NCBI GenBank assembly: GCA_947496605.1
Contig: CANMDF010000001.1
Coordinates: forward strand, 682,001 to 746,000
Reading direction: 5' to 3'
DNA: 64,000 bases
From: an uncultured Paracoccaceae bacterium
GTDB lineage: Bacteria; Pseudomonadota; Alphaproteobacteria; Rhodobacterales; Rhodobacteraceae
Made by a program: the position numbers and the translations under genes. The notes under the pieces were generated by a model, which searched no databases, was not told where the DNA came from, and saw only the letters and a program-made list of their open reading frames with translations. Below are positions 1-8,981 of the stretch, one piece after another (the stretch's first letter is position 1; every line of letters begins with the position of its first letter).

Positions 1-1058
1 CAGGTATGGCTGACTATCCTGCTGCTATTGTCCCTGCTGACTTTGACGCAGAAAACATGACCGGCAACCCTGTCGGCACAGGTCCTTACTTGCCTGAGAG
101 CCTTGAAGTTGGCGTCAAAGGTGTGTTGGTCCGTAACGAAGGTTTTGAGTGGTGGGGCTATGCCGAAGGCAAAGGCGCATTCCTCGACCGTATCGAATAT
201 ATCGACTACGGCACAGACCCCTCCGCTTGGGTTGCTGCTGCAGCATCTGACGAAGTTGACATGTTCTACGAAACTGTTGGCGACTTTGTTGAAGTTGTTG
301 AAGGTATTGGCTGGGAACGCTCTGAGATCGCATCTGCGGCAACGATTGTTATCCGTCCAAACCAGTTGGCCGAAGTTGATGGTATCCGTCCTTACGAAGA
401 CAAGCGCGTCCGTCAGGCGATCGCAATGGCTGTCGACAACGCCGTTTGTCTTGAGCTGGGGTATTCAAACCTTGGTCAAACAGCACGCAACCAGCACGTA
501 GGTCCAATGCACCCTGCATGGGCAGACGTTCCTGGCATGCCATTCGATCCAGCCGGCGCACTTGCCCTGCTGACAGAAGCTGGCATGCAGGACTATGAGT
601 TCGAAATTGTGTCCATCGACGACGATTGGCGCAAGAACACAACAGATGCGGTTGCAGCCCAGTTGCGTGACGCGGGCTTTAACATCAAGCGGACAATCAT
701 TCCGGGCTCGACCTTCTGGAACGACTGGACGAAGTATCCGTTCTCTTCCACCAACTGGAACCACCGTCCGCTGGACACTCAGATCCTGGGTCTGGCGTAC
801 CGTTCTGGCGAAGCATGGAACGAAAGCGGCTTTGCGAACGCCGAGTTTGACGCATTGCTGGCCGAAGCCAACTCTATCGCGGATGCTGATGCACGCCGCG
901 AAGTGATGGCCAAGCTGCAGGCGATCATGACTGACGAAGGTGTGACGATCCAGCCATACTGGCGCTCACTCTACCGCCACTCCAAGCCGGGCATCGTGGG
1001 CTGGGATATGCACATTGCGTACCTGCCGCAGATGTACAAAGTGGCCTTCGCAGCCTAA
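1..1058 (+). CDS. ABC transporter periplasmic peptide-binding protein (5' end missing)
   Basis: This is the C-terminal part of a family 5 extracellular solute-binding protein (DppA/OppA type), which captures peptides or similar solutes in the periplasm and delivers them to the permeases encoded next. The frame is open from the window edge, so the start and signal peptide lie outside. The pattern VRQAIAMAVD near residue 133, followed by Pro-rich stretches and the DAARLLTEAG-like helix (ALALLTEAGM), is typical of the second lobe of this family. The gene ends in a strong terminator, then the two permeases and the ATPase follow on the same strand, so it is the first visible gene of an importer operon. 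The substrate cannot be told from sequence; dipeptide, oligopeptide, opine or sugar are all possible. Confidence 0.9.
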   Translation, partial: GMADYPAAIVPADFDAENMTGNPVGTGPYLPESLEVGVKGVLVRNEGFEWWGYAEGKGAFLDRIEYIDYGTDPSAWVAAAASDEVDMFYETVGDFVEVVEGIGWERSEIASAATIVIRPNQLAEVDGIRPYEDKRVRQAIAMAVDNAVCLELGYSNLGQTARNQHVGPMHPAWADVPGMPFDPAGALALLTEAGMQDYEFEIVSIDDDWRKNTTDAVAAQLRDAGFNIKRTIIPGSTFWNDWTKYPFSSTNWNHRPLDTQILGLAYRSGEAWNESGFANAEFDALLAEANSIADADARREVMAKLQAIMTDEGVTIQPYWRSLYRHSKPGIVGWDMHIAYLPQMYKVAFAA

Positions 1059-1070
1059 GCTGATAAAACC

Positions 1071-1102
1071 AAAGGCCGCCCTCGCTTGGGCGGCCTTTTT
1101 TT
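1071..1102 (+). terminator. Rho-independent terminator after the binding-protein gene
   Basis: An 11-bp perfect stem (1071-1081 with 1088-1098), a 6-nt loop and a run of seven T (1096-1102) follow the stop codon by 12 nt. It lies between the binding-protein gene and the permease genes. Such partial termination is common in importer operons and would make the binding protein more abundant than the membrane parts (inference). Confidence 0.9.
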
Positions 1103-1196
1103 CTAATTTTTGCTGACCACCGGAAAACCGGGGCTGCAACGCCAAATTCAAGTCGGGCAATGACCCGGCGCTGCTCACCAACAGGGGCCTTCCTTT

Positions 1197-2252
1197 ATGG
1201 GACTGTTTATTTTACGCCGCCTCGGGATCATGATCCTGACGGCACTCTGCCTGACATTCATTGTGTTTTGGCTGACGAACCTCACACCAAACCTTGAAAA
1301 GCTCGCCAAAACCCAAGGCAACGCCCGCATGTCGGACGAAGCTGTTGTATCATGGCTAGACAATCGCGGCTACAGCCAAGCCCTGCCTGTGAAATACGGA
1401 CAATGGCTGGGGGTCTTACCCGGTTACGTGATTGAAGGCGCTGATGGTGAAGTGCGTGCACGTTGCCAAGAACCGGGACAGCCGCTGGAAGACGCGTCAA
1501 CTTTTTGCGGCATCTTGCAAGGTGATTGGGGGTTCTCGACAGTCTTTAAAGAAGATGTATCCGGTATCGTGGCCACCCGTTTGGGCCTGACCGGAAAGCT
1601 GATGTTCTGGGTCATGATGGTGATGGTGCCCGGCGCGTTGATTATCGGCGTGCTTGCGGGCATGCGCGAAGGTTCTCGGACAGACCGCAGCCTGTCAACT
1701 GTGTCTATTATTTCAACCGCGACGCCGGAATATGTGTCCGGTGTTATTTTGATTGCAGCGCTGGCGACCAAAGCCTTTATCGACTGGGATACGATCCCCT
1801 TCAAAGGCACAGCAACCAGTGCCATGGATGATGCGACATTCGAAAACTTCTTCCTGCCGGTCATCACAATCGCCCTCTACGGCATGGGCTATATCGCCCG
1901 GATGACGCGGGCCTCGATGACCGAGGTCATGACCGCCCAATACATTCGCACCGCCCGCCTGAAAGGTGTCAGCTTTCCCAAGATCGTCCTGAAACACGCG
2001 CTGCGCAATGCGCTGATCGCCCCATTCACGGTGATCATGTTGCAATTCCCGTGGCTGTTGAACGGCGTCGTCATCGTCGAAACTTTGTTCAACTACAAAG
2101 GCTTTGGCTGGGTGCTGGTACAGGCTGCTGGCAATAACGACATCGAACTTCTGCTTGGTGTCTCAATCGTTTCCGTCTTCGTGGTCCTGATCACACAGCT
2201 GATATCTGACATCGGCTATGTGTTCCTGAACCCACGCATTCGCATTTCTTAA
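1197..2252 (+). CDS. ABC transporter permease, DppB/OppB type
   Basis: Inner-membrane permease of the peptide importer, 351 residues. The N-terminus (MGLFILRRLGIMILTAL) is the usual first membrane helix of DppB-like proteins. A periplasmic stretch of about 100 residues follows, then five more helices. The cytoplasmic EAA loop (YIRTARLKGVSFPKIVLKHALRNAL, in pieces around residues 242-266) is the docking site for the ATPase. The ATG at 1197 follows a 94-nt gap after the terminator; the next gene begins 15 nt after the stop with a GGAGG-like ribosome site. Family assignment is secure, substrate is not. Confidence 0.92.
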   Translation: MGLFILRRLGIMILTALCLTFIVFWLTNLTPNLEKLAKTQGNARMSDEAVVSWLDNRGYSQALPVKYGQWLGVLPGYVIEGADGEVRARCQEPGQPLEDASTFCGILQGDWGFSTVFKEDVSGIVATRLGLTGKLMFWVMMVMVPGALIIGVLAGMREGSRTDRSLSTVSIISTATPEYVSGVILIAALATKAFIDWDTIPFKGTATSAMDDATFENFFLPVITIALYGMGYIARMTRASMTEVMTAQYIRTARLKGVSFPKIVLKHALRNALIAPFTVIMLQFPWLLNGVVIVETLFNYKGFGWVLVQAAGNNDIELLLGVSIVSVFVVLITQLISDIGYVFLNPRIRIS

Positions 2253-2267
2253 AGGGAGGATCAGGAC

Positions 2268-3713
2268 ATGGAAGCTCTTACATGGACAGGTAGCCTCGGC
2301 ACCATCCTCAACCCCGCTCTCGCAATTCTGGTCAGCCTGCTGGCGGTCGCGATCGTGGCACAAATTGTGTTGGGGTTCTTTGCCCCGGCAATGACATTGC
2401 AATCCAACCCAGACGGCACCTTGCAAGCACGCGGTGGCGCATTGGGTATGGCAGAAACTGGGGTCAAATACCTCTTTCTGGCAACCCTTGCCGTGGTCAT
2501 CGCCTATATCGTGATCCCGTTGGTCATGCCTTACGGCTGGGCCGGGATTATTGGCGAAATGTCCAAGCGTTTCCTACCCGTATGGGTCTCGCTGATCGCA
2601 CTCTTCGTGATCTCAAGCGTCTACAAACGCAAGCTGGGTCTATATGGCAAGCTGTTTGACAGCATGGTCGGCATGATCGGTTTCGGCCTTGTGATGTTCT
2701 GGGTGTTCACCGCGTTCTATGTCGGGTTCTTCGATATGATCATCACGCATGATTACCTCAGCCAAGTCTCTGGCCTGAAAAACAAGACACCCGGTGTACC
2801 TGTTCCGGAAGGCACCGAGGGTGTGATCCCCCATTACTTGCTCGGCGGTGATAACCTTGCGCGTGATATCTTTAGCCGCATGGTCACAGGGTCGGTCTTT
2901 GTTATTGCGATTGCGCCATTGGCTACGATCTTTGCCTTTATGGTCGGGATCACATTGGGACTGCCTGCGGGTTTCTATGGCGGCAAGCTGGACACGGTGT
3001 TGTCCTTCATCGCCAACCTGATCCTCGCCTTCCCCGTGATCTTGTTGTTCTATCTGCTGGTCACACCCGAGATCGTTGAAACAGGGATTCCATCCTATAT
3101 GGCGGCCTTCCTGTTCGTCTTCCCACTGATCTTCTTCGGCGTGTTGCTGAACTCGCGCTACTACACGCAACCAGCCAAGCGGAATGCCATTATGATCCCT
3201 GTCTTAGGCATTTTGGGGTGGCTCTACTTGTCGGTGATCAACCAAAAAGGCACCGTCATTAACTTCCTGCCCGAATGGCTCGACCTCTTTGATATCTCAA
3301 TCCTCGTTGTTTTCGTCTCAGTCGTCTTCGTCAACGCACCGACTGTGTTCCGTATTGTGCGCGGCCTGACATTAGACTTGCGCACACGCGACTATGTCGC
3401 CGCCGCCCAAACCCGTGGTGAAGGCGCGTGGTACATCATGCTGTGGGAAATCCTGCCCAACGCGCGCGGACCGCTGATCGTCGATTTCTGCCTGCGCATT
3501 GGCTACACGACGATCCTTCTCGGCACCTTGGGCTTCTTTGGTTTGGGTCTTTCATCTGAAAGCCCTGACTGGGGATCGACCATCAACGAAGGCCGCAAAC
3601 TCTTGCTGATCTTCGTACACCCTGCCCTACCGCCTGCGGTCGCGCTGCTCAGCCTTGTGTTGGGTCTCAACCTGTTGGCTGACGGCCTGCGTGAAGAAAG
3701 CTTGAAGGATTAA
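2268..3713 (+). CDS. ABC transporter permease, DppC/OppC type, enlarged
   Basis: Second permease of the importer, 481 residues against about 300 for ordinary DppC. The extra length is real protein: an added N-terminal region of roughly 180 residues with several hydrophobic segments, and a further insert around residues 285-330. The core keeps the DppC features: the GGDNLARDIFSRM motif that begins the permease domain and the EAA loop (YVAAAQTRGEGAWYIM...LPNARGPL) near residues 380-400. It is preceded by AGGGAGGATCAGGAC and followed after 4 nt by the ATPase gene. Enlarged homologues exist in roseobacters as far as I recall; the role of the additional helices is unknown. Confidence 0.88.
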   Translation: MEALTWTGSLGTILNPALAILVSLLAVAIVAQIVLGFFAPAMTLQSNPDGTLQARGGALGMAETGVKYLFLATLAVVIAYIVIPLVMPYGWAGIIGEMSKRFLPVWVSLIALFVISSVYKRKLGLYGKLFDSMVGMIGFGLVMFWVFTAFYVGFFDMIITHDYLSQVSGLKNKTPGVPVPEGTEGVIPHYLLGGDNLARDIFSRMVTGSVFVIAIAPLATIFAFMVGITLGLPAGFYGGKLDTVLSFIANLILAFPVILLFYLLVTPEIVETGIPSYMAAFLFVFPLIFFGVLLNSRYYTQPAKRNAIMIPVLGILGWLYLSVINQKGTVINFLPEWLDLFDISILVVFVSVVFVNAPTVFRIVRGLTLDLRTRDYVAAAQTRGEGAWYIMLWEILPNARGPLIVDFCLRIGYTTILLGTLGFFGLGLSSESPDWGSTINEGRKLLLIFVHPALPPAVALLSLVLGLNLLADGLREESLKD

Positions 3714-3717
3714 TCTG

Positions 3718-5790
3718 ATGACTGAACAACCCATCCTTGAGATCGACAAGCTTTCGATCTCGTTCTTCACCCGCCTACGTGAAATCCCTGCCGTGATGGA
3801 TTTTTCCGCCACCGTGATGCCCGGCGAGGCTTTGGGCCTTGTGGGCGAATCCGGTTGCGGCAAATCCACAGTCGCTTTGGGCGTCATGCAAGACCTTGGC
3901 GTCAATGGCCGCATTGTGGGCGGATCGATTAAGTTCAAAGGCCGTGACCTGTGCGAGATGACACCTGAAGAGCTGCGCGACATCCGCGGGTCTGAAATCG
4001 CGATGATCTATCAAGAACCGATGGCGTCGCTAAACCCCGCGATGAAAATCGGCAAACAGTTGATGGAAGTGCCGATGATCCACGAAGGCGTGGGCGAGAA
4101 AGAAGCCTACGCCCGTGCGTTGGAAGTTGTCACAGACGTGAAACTGCCCGACCCGGAACGGATGCTGCAAAGCTATCCACACCAGCTTTCGGGTGGTCAG
4201 CAACAGCGTATCGTCATCGCAATGGCGCTGATGTCGAAGCCGTCGCTCTTGATCCTTGATGAACCGACAACCGCGCTTGACGTGACCGTAGAGGCAGCCG
4301 TTGTGGAACTCGTCAAAGATCTCGGCAAAAAATACGGCACATCCATGCTGTTTATCAGCCACAACTTGGGTCTCGTTCTGGAAACCTGCGACCGTATCTG
4401 CGTGATGTATTCGGGTGAAGCGGTGGAACGCGGCAGCATCGAAGACGTCTTTGATGAAATGCAGCACCCCTATACGCAGGCGCTGTTCCGCTCGATCCCG
4501 CTGCCCGGCGCCGACAAAAACGCTCGGCCCCTTGTGGCGATCCCCGGCAACTTTCCATTGCCGCATGAACGCCCGCACGGATGTAACTTTGGCCCGCGAT
4601 GCGACTACTTTGAGGCTGGCCGCTGTGACGCGGGCTTCATCCCGATGGAGGCGGTTCCAAACAATGACCGCCACCAATCGCGCTGTTTGAAATTCAAAGA
4701 AATTGACTGGCAGGCCCCAATCGACGTCGGACCCCAGACCGAGAAACCAGCACCCGGTCAGGTCGTGCTGAAAATGGATAACCTTAAAAAGTACTACGAA
4801 GTCGCGGCAAATGCGCTCTTTGGCGGTGGCGACAAAAAGGTCGTGAAAGCCAATGAAACCTTGTCCTTTGAAGCCCGCGAAAGCGAAACGCTGGCGATTG
4901 TGGGCGAGAGCGGTTGCGGTAAGTCCACCTTCGCGAAAGTCCTGATGGGACTTGAGACAGCGACGGAAGGAGAAATACTGCTCGACAACAAATCCATCGG
5001 CAACACCGCTATTGAAGACCGCGATACCAAGACCGTCGCCGACATCCAAATGGTCTTCCAAAACCCGTTCGACACGCTGAATCCGTCCATGACAGTGGGC
5101 CGTCAGATCATGCGGGCATTGGAAATCTTTGGTATCGGCGCCAACGACAACGAGCGACGCGAACGGATGCTCAACCTGCTCGACCTCGTCAAACTGCCCC
5201 GCGCCTTTGCAGACCGGATGCCACGGCAGCTGTCTGGTGGGCAAAAGCAACGGGTCGGCATCGCACGCGCCTTTGCAGGTGACGCCCGGATCGTTGTGGC
5301 AGACGAACCCGTTTCGGCGCTCGACGTATCTGTCCAGGCGGCGGTCACCGACCTGCTGATGGAAATCCAGCGCGAACATAAGACCACGCTGCTGTTCATC
5401 AGCCATGACCTGTCGATTGTGCGCTATCTGTCAGACAGGGTTATGGTGATGTATCTGGGGCATGTTGTGGAACTGGGCAGTACCGATCAGGTCTTCTCGC
5501 CACCCTACCACCCTTATACAGAAGCGCTGCTTTCAGCTGTGCCAATCGCCGATACCAGTGTGAAGAAAAAGCACATCGTACTGGAAGGCGATATTCCATC
5601 AGCGATGAACCCACCCAGCGGTTGCCCATTCCAGACGCGCTGCGGGTGGAAGTCCAAGGTTGCAGGCGGTCTGTGTGAAACAGAAGTGCCGGCGGTACGC
5701 ACGCTTGCCGATGGCCACCAGATCAAATGTCACCTCAGCGATGCGGACCTCGCAGATATGGAACCGGTCATCCAGATCGCAGCCGAATGA
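3718..5790 (+). CDS. ABC transporter fused double ATP-binding protein (DppD-DppF type)
   Basis: A single 690-residue chain carries both ATPases that power the importer. The first nucleotide-binding domain has Walker A GESGCGKST at residues 43-51 and signature LSGGQQQR near 154; the second has Walker A GESGCGKST near 396 and signature LSGGQKQR near 504. Each is followed by the oligopeptide/dipeptide C-terminal motif with its cysteine-rich pattern (GCNFGPRCDYF and GCPFQTRCGW), typical for peptide-type importers. In many bacteria these are two genes; fusion is a well-known variant. Stop-to-start spacing from the permease is 4 nt, which implies translational coupling. Confidence 0.93.
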   Translation: MTEQPILEIDKLSISFFTRLREIPAVMDFSATVMPGEALGLVGESGCGKSTVALGVMQDLGVNGRIVGGSIKFKGRDLCEMTPEELRDIRGSEIAMIYQEPMASLNPAMKIGKQLMEVPMIHEGVGEKEAYARALEVVTDVKLPDPERMLQSYPHQLSGGQQQRIVIAMALMSKPSLLILDEPTTALDVTVEAAVVELVKDLGKKYGTSMLFISHNLGLVLETCDRICVMYSGEAVERGSIEDVFDEMQHPYTQALFRSIPLPGADKNARPLVAIPGNFPLPHERPHGCNFGPRCDYFEAGRCDAGFIPMEAVPNNDRHQSRCLKFKEIDWQAPIDVGPQTEKPAPGQVVLKMDNLKKYYEVAANALFGGGDKKVVKANETLSFEARESETLAIVGESGCGKSTFAKVLMGLETATEGEILLDNKSIGNTAIEDRDTKTVADIQMVFQNPFDTLNPSMTVGRQIMRALEIFGIGANDNERRERMLNLLDLVKLPRAFADRMPRQLSGGQKQRVGIARAFAGDARIVVADEPVSALDVSVQAAVTDLLMEIQREHKTTLLFISHDLSIVRYLSDRVMVMYLGHVVELGSTDQVFSPPYHPYTEALLSAVPIADTSVKKKHIVLEGDIPSAMNPPSGCPFQTRCGWKSKVAGGLCETEVPAVRTLADGHQIKCHLSDADLADMEPVIQIAAE

Positions 5791-5795
5791 TCATC

Positions 5796-5824
5796 ATCTT
5801 GCCCTAAAAACTCCCGCCGGAGGC
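5796..5824. repeat. Intergenic repeat, copy 1 of a 29-nt unit (see 54778)
   Basis: The unit starting ATCTTGCCCTAAAAA and running into CCCGCCGGAGGC occurs here and again at 54778-54806 with 28 of 29 positions identical. Both copies lie directly after a stop codon of a plus-strand ABC ATPase gene. Here it contributes the T-tract and half the stem of a terminator read on the minus strand. Confidence 0.7.
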
Positions 5825-5842
5825 TCCTGAGCTTTCGGCGGG
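5806..5842 (-). terminator. Rho-independent terminator for the lytic transglycosylase gene
   Basis: Read on the minus strand, a 7-bp GC stem (5836-5842 with 5813-5819) is followed by AG and five T (complement of 5806-5810). It lies just after the stop of the minus-strand transglycosylase gene and between two convergent genes. Confidence 0.7.
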
Positions 5843-5847
5843 CACAG

Positions 5848-6417
5848 CTATTGCCCCCAAATCACCTGCACATAATTCTGGGTCTCTGCAAAAGGCGGAA
5901 TACCATTATATCGTGACACAGCGCCCGGCCCCGCGTTGTAAGCGGCCAACGCCAACGGCCATGATCCAAACGCCTCATACTGCGCGCGCAGATACCGCGC
6001 CCCGCCATCAAGGTTCTGCACCGGATCAAGCGGATCGACACCCAGTTCACGCGCCGTCTCTGGCATCAATTGTGCCAAGCCCATCGCACCTTTCACAGAC
6101 CGCGCTGATGCATCCCAACCGCTTTCTTGTTGGACCAACCGTTGAAACAACCCAACCGGAACGCCATGCGTATTTGCTGCTGTTTGCGCCATGCGCATAA
6201 ACGGGCCACGGTAATCGCCGTTATAACTTGGCGTAATAACGAGCCCTTCCGCGCGTGGCGGCAACAGGCGGACCGAGTTCTGGTATTGCTCTGCCGCACG
6301 ACCGTCCAGGACAGACGTCTGGCTTTTCAAAAGCCCCGAGCGCGACATGGTCGAGACTTGCTCTTGTGCCACCAATGGGGCCGCCAGCAAACAAAATGTC
6401 AGGATCAATCGGGTCAC
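5848..6417 (-). CDS. Lytic murein transglycosylase, SLT family
   Basis: Periplasmic enzyme expected to cleave the glycan strand of peptidoglycan with formation of 1,6-anhydro-muramic acid. The 189-residue product starts with a signal peptide (MTRLILTFCLLAAPLVAQ) from a GTG codon. The SLT domain fills the C-terminal two thirds: LVQQESGWDASA holds the catalytic glutamate, GAMGLAQLMPETARELGV and ALAAYNAGPGAVSRYNG are the family's second and third motifs. It is monocistronic, convergent with the ABC operon and divergent from ssb. Membership is clear; whether it is a housekeeping or secretion-linked transglycosylase cannot be told. Confidence 0.9.
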   Translation of the reverse strand: MTRLILTFCLLAAPLVAQEQVSTMSRSGLLKSQTSVLDGRAAEQYQNSVRLLPPRAEGLVITPSYNGDYRGPFMRMAQTAANTHGVPVGLFQRLVQQESGWDASARSVKGAMGLAQLMPETARELGVDPLDPVQNLDGGARYLRAQYEAFGSWPLALAAYNAGPGAVSRYNGIPPFAETQNYVQVIWGQ

Positions 6418-6565
6418 GCAGCACTGCCTCTCTCTTGCGATCCCTCTAACTTAGGTCTTTTATGCTGATCAACCAATGGGCAGCCTTATCAACCTGTCGT
6501 TAACCTTGTTGCGGCATCCACTGTCTGTCACAAAAGCGCAAAGCAGAATCGTCGGAGGTGCCACA

Positions 6566-7096
6566 ATGGCCGGATCAGTGAACAAAGTTATTCTTATCGG
6601 CAATCTGGGCGCAGACCCCGAAGTGCGCACATTCCAGAACGGTGGCAAAGTGTGCAACATCCGCATCGCGACCTCCGAAAACTGGAAAGACAAAAACACG
6701 GGCGAGCGTCGGGAAAAAACTGAATGGCACACTGTGGCGATTTTCCAGGAAGGTCTTGTGCGCATCGCCGAACAATACCTCAAAAAGGGCTCTAAGGTTT
6801 ATATCGAAGGCAAACTGCAAACACGCAAATGGCAGGATCAGTCCGGCCAAGATCGCTATTCCACCGAAGTCGTGCTGAACGGCTATGATGGCACACTCAC
6901 CATGCTCGATGGTCGCAACGACAATGGTGGCGGCGGTGGTGGCAACTACGGTGGCGGAGGTGGCGGCGGCTACGGTGGTGGGTCATCCTCTGGCGGCGGA
7001 TATGGCGGCAATGACGGTGGCTATGGCGGCGGCAGCGGAGGTGGCGCACCTTCCGGCGGCGGTGGTAGCGATATGGACGACGAAATTCCGTTCTAA
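6566..7096 (+). CDS. ssb: Single-stranded DNA-binding protein
   Basis: Coats single-stranded DNA in replication, repair and recombination and recruits partners through its C-terminal tip. Residues 1-110 form the OB fold (start [15 protein letters not shown]), residues about 118-167 are a glycine-rich linker, and the chain ends DMDDEIPF, the canonical interaction tip. The start at 6566 is chosen because a GGAGG site lies 7 nt upstream and the protein then matches the family N-terminus; the frame is open 30 codons further upstream, but that part is not SSB-like. The length of 176 is usual. The next gene follows after 5 nt. Confidence 0.97.
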   Translation: MAGSVNKVILIGNLGADPEVRTFQNGGKVCNIRIATSENWKDKNTGERREKTEWHTVAIFQEGLVRIAEQYLKKGSKVYIEGKLQTRKWQDQSGQDRYSTEVVLNGYDGTLTMLDGRNDNGGGGGGNYGGGGGGGYGGGSSSGGGYGGNDGGYGGGSGGGAPSGGGGSDMDDEIPF

Positions 7097-7101
7097 GCCC
7101 G

Positions 7102-7425
7102 ATGGTCGTTTCACCCGAAGCGCAAATTCTTATTCTTGTTGGCCTGATTTTAGCTGTCGCTTACTTGGGTATTTTCCCCACGCTTGAGGAAAAGACACTC
7201 AATAAGCTGATGGGCATTGATTTTGGTCTCAACGTGCTTGCGCTCATTGTCGCGGGCGCATGGTTTTGGGGCACTGGCGTGCAATTCACGCTGGTGTTCT
7301 ACGAGACCAATTGGGTGGTCTTCACCATTGTGTGCTATGCAATCATCGAAATTCCTTTGTTTCTGCAGTTCGCCAAAACACACGGAATCCGTTTGGATGG
7401 CCGCGATGATGACGGGCCGGAATGA
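7102..7425 (+). CDS. Small integral membrane protein, function unknown
   Basis: A 107-residue protein with three hydrophobic segments (about residues 8-26, 40-58 and 66-90) and a charged tail ending GRDDDGPE. No catalytic motif is visible and I do not recognise the family. It starts 5 nt after the ssb stop and overlaps the next gene by 4 nt (ATGA), so it is probably co-transcribed with both. Overlap, steady coding character and membrane topology support a real gene. Confidence 0.7.
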   Translation: MVVSPEAQILILVGLILAVAYLGIFPTLEEKTLNKLMGIDFGLNVLALIVAGAWFWGTGVQFTLVFYETNWVVFTIVCYAIIEIPLFLQFAKTHGIRLDGRDDDGPE

Positions 7426-7859
7426 CGATGACAGTCTCAATCAGACCACTGGTTTCCTCTGACGGCTCCGCGGCCCTCGCGCTTTATACCGAACTCACTT
7501 ACGGCCCCGATGCGACAGACCTGTCGGCGTTCGACGCCGTCCTGGGCCATGCAGGCACACAGGTTTTTGGTGCTTTTGAAAGTGACAGTCTGATCGCGAT
7601 GGTGACCTTACATGTGCTGCCAAATGTCACTTGGGGTGCACGGCCTTATGCGCTGGTTGAAAACGTCATCACGACGTCTTCTCAGCAAAATCGCGGCATT
7701 GGAAAGCAGTTGTTACAACACGCCGTCGACCATGCTTGGGCAAACAATGTTTTTAAAATCATGTTGTTGACGGGCAAAGAACGCGCCGCGCACGGATTTT
7801 ACGAATCCGTTGGATTTCGTTCGGATGGGAAAACAGCAATGGTGATGCGCAGGCTCTAA
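7422..7859 (+). CDS. GNAT-family N-acetyltransferase
   Basis: A 145-residue GCN5-related acyltransferase that would move an acetyl group from acetyl-CoA to an amine. The CoA-binding motif A is visible as SSQQNRGIGKQLLQHAVDHAW near residues 85-105, followed by the motif B region (KIMLLTG...AAHGFYESVGF) near 110-130. Start ATG at 7422 overlaps the previous stop; an in-frame ATG at 7428 is an alternative. The substrate is unknown, as in most of this family. Confidence 0.85.
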   Translation: MTMTVSIRPLVSSDGSAALALYTELTYGPDATDLSAFDAVLGHAGTQVFGAFESDSLIAMVTLHVLPNVTWGARPYALVENVITTSSQQNRGIGKQLLQHAVDHAWANNVFKIMLLTGKERAAHGFYESVGFRSDGKTAMVMRRL

Positions 7860-7874
7860 CGCACGGAAAATACG

Positions 7875-8981
7875 CTACCGCAAAGCATCCTCAAGAACAG
7901 CCAAGACTTTATCGCGTGGCACATCGGACGTGATAAACGCATCGCCAATCCCATGTGCTAGGATAAACCGCAGCTTGCCATCCAGCACCTTTTTATCCTG
8001 CCCCATCAAATCGAGCAGGCCTGTGGCATCGGGCAAATCACCCGGAATGTCGCGGATATCCACTTTCATGCCCATGTCCTGCAAATGCGCACGCACACGG
8101 CTTGGGTCTTCTTGACTGCACAACCCCATACGCGCCGACAATTCAAACGCCAGTGCACAGCCGATTGCCACGCCTTCGCCGTGCAGTAAGCGATCTGAAT
8201 ATCCGGTCGCGGCCTCTAAAGCGTGACAAAACGTATGCCCAAGGTTGAGCAACGCTCGGTCGCCTTGTTCGGTCTCATCACGCTGCACAATGTCGGCCTT
8301 CATCTGGCATGAGCGGGTGACCGCGCGGACCCGCGCGTTCATATCACCTGCCGCCAACGCGGGGCCTTCGGCCTCTAGCCAATCAAAGAAGTCCGCATCC
8401 CCCAACAGACCGTATTTCACGACCTCACCGTAGCCCGCCAAGAAATCCCGCGTTGTCAGCGTGCCCAGCAATGCTGTGTCCGCCAGCACAAGACTTGGCT
8501 GATGAAATGCACCGATCAGGTTTTTGCCTGCTGGCGAATTAATGCCCGTTTTGCCGCCAACTGAGCTATCAACCTGCGCCAGCAATGACGTCGGAATTTG
8601 CACAAAGCGCACACCACGGCGCAGGATCGCGGCGGCAAAACCCGCCAGATCACCAATGACTCCGCCACCAAAGGCCACAACGATATCGCCGCGTTCAACC
8701 TTTTGCGCCAACAACCACTCTACCGAACGCTCTAACTGGGCCCAGCATTTTGTCGCTTCGCCCGCCGGCAGCGCCAATGCCTCGGACGTCAGACCTGCGT
8801 CAGACAGCACCGATTGCAGCGTCGCTAAATGCAAACCCGCCACATTTTCGTCAGTCAAAATACAGATATGGCGTCGCCCGCCCATCGCCGCAATCCGCGT
8901 GCCCGCTTGGTCCAAAACGCCGGGGCCGATTTGAATGTCATAGGCGCGGCCGGGCAGATCAACATGGACTGTGGCAGTCAT
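7875..8981 (-). CDS. aroB: 3-dehydroquinate synthase
   Basis: Second enzyme of the shikimate pathway: converts DAHP to 3-dehydroquinate in the cytoplasm with NAD+ and a divalent metal. The 368-residue chain shows the family landmarks: FGGGVIGDLAGFAAA (NAD and substrate site, near residue 105), KTGIN (near 150), GYGEVVKYGLLGD (near 185) and LLNLGHTFCHALE with a metal-binding histidine (near 245). It begins directly at the base before the aroK stop, so the two are one transcription unit in the order aroK-aroB, as in many proteobacteria. Confidence 0.97.
   Translation of the reverse strand: MTATVHVDLPGRAYDIQIGPGVLDQAGTRIAAMGGRRHICILTDENVAGLHLATLQSVLSDAGLTSEALALPAGEATKCWAQLERSVEWLLAQKVERGDIVVAFGGGVIGDLAGFAAAILRRGVRFVQIPTSLLAQVDSSVGGKTGINSPAGKNLIGAFHQPSLVLADTALLGTLTTRDFLAGYGEVVKYGLLGDADFFDWLEAEGPALAAGDMNARVRAVTRSCQMKADIVQRDETEQGDRALLNLGHTFCHALEAATGYSDRLLHGEGVAIGCALAFELSARMGLCSQEDPSRVRAHLQDMGMKVDIRDIPGDLPDATGLLDLMGQDKKVLDGKLRFILAHGIGDAFITSDVPRDKVLAVLEDALR

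Noticed and set aside
4030..5406. Long minus-strand open frame of 458 codons inside the fused ATPase gene
   Set aside because: It is antisense to two well-conserved ABC domains and its translation is rich in His, Phe, Gln and Val without any domain; a codon-bias shadow.
6930..7075. Glycine-rich, low-complexity repeat DNA
   Set aside because: It encodes the flexible linker of SSB, which is normal for the family, not a DNA repeat element.
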